Shown here: positions 63,022-64,000 of the stretch, in pieces | Numbering within the stretch: position 1 is the first letter of the stretch | Layout: each line of letters starts with the position of its first letter | Assembly: GCF_001905655.1 (NCBI RefSeq) | Contig: NZ_JMHT01000013.1 | Location: forward strand, 19,643-83,642 | Source: Mycobacterium sp. ST-F2 | GTDB lineage: Bacteria; Actinomycetota; Actinomycetes; Mycobacteriales; Mycobacteriaceae | Reading direction: 5' to 3' | DNA: 64,000 nucleotides | Notes under the pieces: generated by a model | Told to the model about the DNA's origin: nothing | What the model saw: the letters and a program-made list of their open reading frames with translations, nothing else | Databases searched by the model: none | Translations under genes and position numbers: made by a program

Positions 63022-63331
63022 GTACTCGGCTGGACCGATCGCCAGTTCCCGGACGGAACAGTGGTGTGGGTCGCCCCGACCGGGCACACCTACATCACCA
63101 AACCCGAAGGCGCGCAACTGGTACCCACAACTGGCCACACCCACCGGAACACCCGAGATCACCGAGGAACCGGTGCGCACACCCGGGCGCGACTATTGCA
63201 TGCCCAAACGCAAACGCGCCCGCGCCCAGGAACGCCAACAACTCATCAATGAGACCCGGATGAACAACGAATAGCGTATCGCCGAAATAGCCTCGGCCAC
63301 AAAGGAATCGGATGAACCAGCACCGTTCTAG
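63022..63331 (+). pseudogene. 13E12-repeat family (DUF222/HNH) C-terminal remnant
   Basis: The frame starting near 63022 reads GWTDRQFPDGTVVWVAPTGHTYITKPEGAQLVP, which is the C-terminal part of 13E12/REP family proteins. A one-base shift near 63125 moves the homology to another frame (PTGTPEITEEPVRTPGRDYCMPKRKRARAQERQQ), then TAG at 63272 interrupts it. Past the stop, RIAEIASATKESDEPAPF still matches the usual Pro-Phe end, with the true stop at 63329. The DUF222 and HNH parts are missing. So it is a fragment with one frameshift and one nonsense codon. Confidence 0.8.
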
Positions 63332-63342
63332 ACGACCCGAGG

Positions 63343-63510
63343 CTACAGCACACCCTCTTTCGCGTAGACCACCCGCAGCACGTGCCCAACCTCCGGGCCC
63401 ATGACGACATCCGCCAGGTCGCAGAACGTCGCGGTGAACGCCGGCCCGTGCGGCGGCACCGCGGCCGACAGGTGGTGGGCCAGCTCGTGCAGCAGTGTTT
63501 CTGTGGACAT
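63343..63510 (-). pseudogene. 5'-truncated mycobacterial metallohydrolase (HExxH)
   Basis: A 55-codon frame beginning MSTETLLHELAHHLS contains HExxH (His8, Glu9, His12) and ends PEVGHVLRVVYAKEGVL. These are the last residues of a mycobacterial metallohydrolase family (TIGR04338 type, by memory). The family is normally around three times longer, and the N-terminal portion is missing; the integrase-like gene begins 48 bp beyond. The ATG at 63510 is therefore probably not the natural start. Likely cut by the insertion event that brought in the neighbouring DNA. Confidence 0.72.
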
Positions 63511-63557
63511 ACGCGGTGTTATGTTCAGGCAATTTATCTCCGACGAACGGGGGCGTT

Positions 63558-64000
63558 GTGAGCGACAGGTGGCTGACCGTGCTTTCCGGTGGTGGTTCGT
63601 CTGCTCCAGCGGACTTCATCCCCGAATTGGCGTGGTTCGACTCGCTCGAAGATCTGGAAGCACGAGCAGGCATAAAATCCGGCACCCCGGTGATCATCGA
63701 CCTAGCCCGCTTGGCAGAGGACCCTGAGAATTACCGGCCAGAGCGCGTCTTCACCGAGTTCCTACGGACCTCCCGCTGGCCACGTCTCAAGCAGGGCACT
63801 CGCACCACCTACGCGACCGTGTACCCACCGATCATTCGATGGCTCGCTAGTCGTCTCCTCCCGAAGGCACTACACGAGATGGATGCAAACGATCTCGGCG
63901 AGTGGAAGGAATGGCGCACTGATCCCATACGCAATGAGAGGTCCATCAGTTGTCAGCGGTCACGTATTTCCCCAGGTTTGAGGGGTTGTCCGTCACGTAA
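63558..64000 (+). CDS. Tyrosine-recombinase-like integrase, N-terminal part (runs off window)
   Basis: The visible ~147 residues look like the N-terminal region of a site-specific integrase. After a variable start, the SAM-like core-binding domain reads VFTEFLRTSRWPRLKQGTRTTYATVYPPIIRWLASRLLPKALHEMDANDLGEWKEWRTDPIRNERSIS. The catalytic domain (Arg-His-Arg-Tyr) lies beyond the window. The residues after SIS no longer resemble the expected GAKW-type segment, so a frameshift near the end cannot be excluded. The GTG at 63558 has GGGGG upstream. It suggests that an integrated element begins here. Confidence 0.6.
   Translation, partial: MSDRWLTVLSGGGSSAPADFIPELAWFDSLEDLEARAGIKSGTPVIIDLARLAEDPENYRPERVFTEFLRTSRWPRLKQGTRTTYATVYPPIIRWLASRLLPKALHEMDANDLGEWKEWRTDPIRNERSISCQRSRISPGLRGCPSR

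Noticed and set aside
62923..63180. Minus-strand frame ending IGPAEYERYCKALAEASRIVQLVPPAHA
   Set aside because: The stretch has protein-like composition and might be a remnant, but I cannot place it in a family and it overlaps the clear 13E12 remnant on the other strand.
1..64000. CRISPR arrays, rRNA or tRNA genes
   Set aside because: No regularly spaced repeats, no recognisable tRNA arms with CCA-type ends and no rRNA segments were found by eye.

Overview
The window is high-GC actinobacterial DNA from a rapid-growing mycobacterium (Mycolicibacterium-like). The evidence is mycobacterium-specific content: MmpL3, MmpL11, the OmamA/OmamB pair, Zmp1, RicR, two Rv0203-type haemophores, WS/DGAT acyltransferases, KshA, many FadD/FadE enzymes, a 13E12-repeat remnant and a PE-PPE-like exported protein. 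No rRNA, tRNA or CRISPR array was seen. Rv numbers used here are recalled family and synteny comparisons, not search results.

Layout. (1) 1-14.97 kb is a lipid-metabolism block. It holds the end of a crotonase gene, a KstR-type operator, and an acyltransferase-fadD12-lipO operon (compare M. tuberculosis Rv1428c-Rv1426c). Two WS/DGAT acyltransferases, two more alpha/beta hydrolases, a fused two-domain FadE, a septum-formation-domain membrane protein and an amino-acid permease follow. (2) 15.2-25 kb holds a steroid-like degradation operon on the minus strand: NTF2-like protein, FadD, KstD-like flavoprotein, a truncated alcohol dehydrogenase and KshA. It is divergent from a thioesterase and followed by a PucR-type regulator. 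A MaoC double-hotdog protein and FadD4 come next. (3) 25-47.7 kb is a conserved mycobacterial core segment, syntenic in reverse with Rv0192-Rv0216. It contains PckG, an Rv0209-like protein, TrmB, an NYN nuclease, MmpL3, an AI-2E permease, an LPG-synthase-like membrane protein, an M23 lipoprotein, two haemophores, MmpL11, an Rv0201c-like HTH protein, OmamB, OmamA, Zmp1 and an LdtMt4-type L,D-transpeptidase. (4) 47.8-60.9 kb contains a thiamine-binding-type protein, a three-gene amidase/cysteine-hydrolase/permease cassette that looks like biuret-allophanate catabolism, RicR with its copper box, IlvD, a PhlG-like hydrolase with a BBE flavoprotein, small envelope proteins, a PE-PPE-like exported protein, an O-methyltransferase and a DUF4331 protein. 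(5) 60.9-64 kb is accessory DNA: two unknown genes (one with a HEPN-type Rx4H motif), a broken 13E12 gene, a 5'-truncated metallohydrolase and the start of a tyrosine-recombinase-like integrase that runs off the window.

Several parts act together. The first two regions connect acyl-CoA activation, beta-oxidation, ester hydrolysis and triacylglycerol/wax-ester synthesis. The core segment makes and exports mycolate-type lipids and handles haem and the cell envelope.

The least explained signals are two families of dispersed palindromic elements (a 73-bp intergenic repeat at 4551 and 51958, and a ~50-bp palindrome at 19725 inside a fadD reading frame and at 54141 behind ilvD) and the HEPN-containing gene pair next to the integrase.
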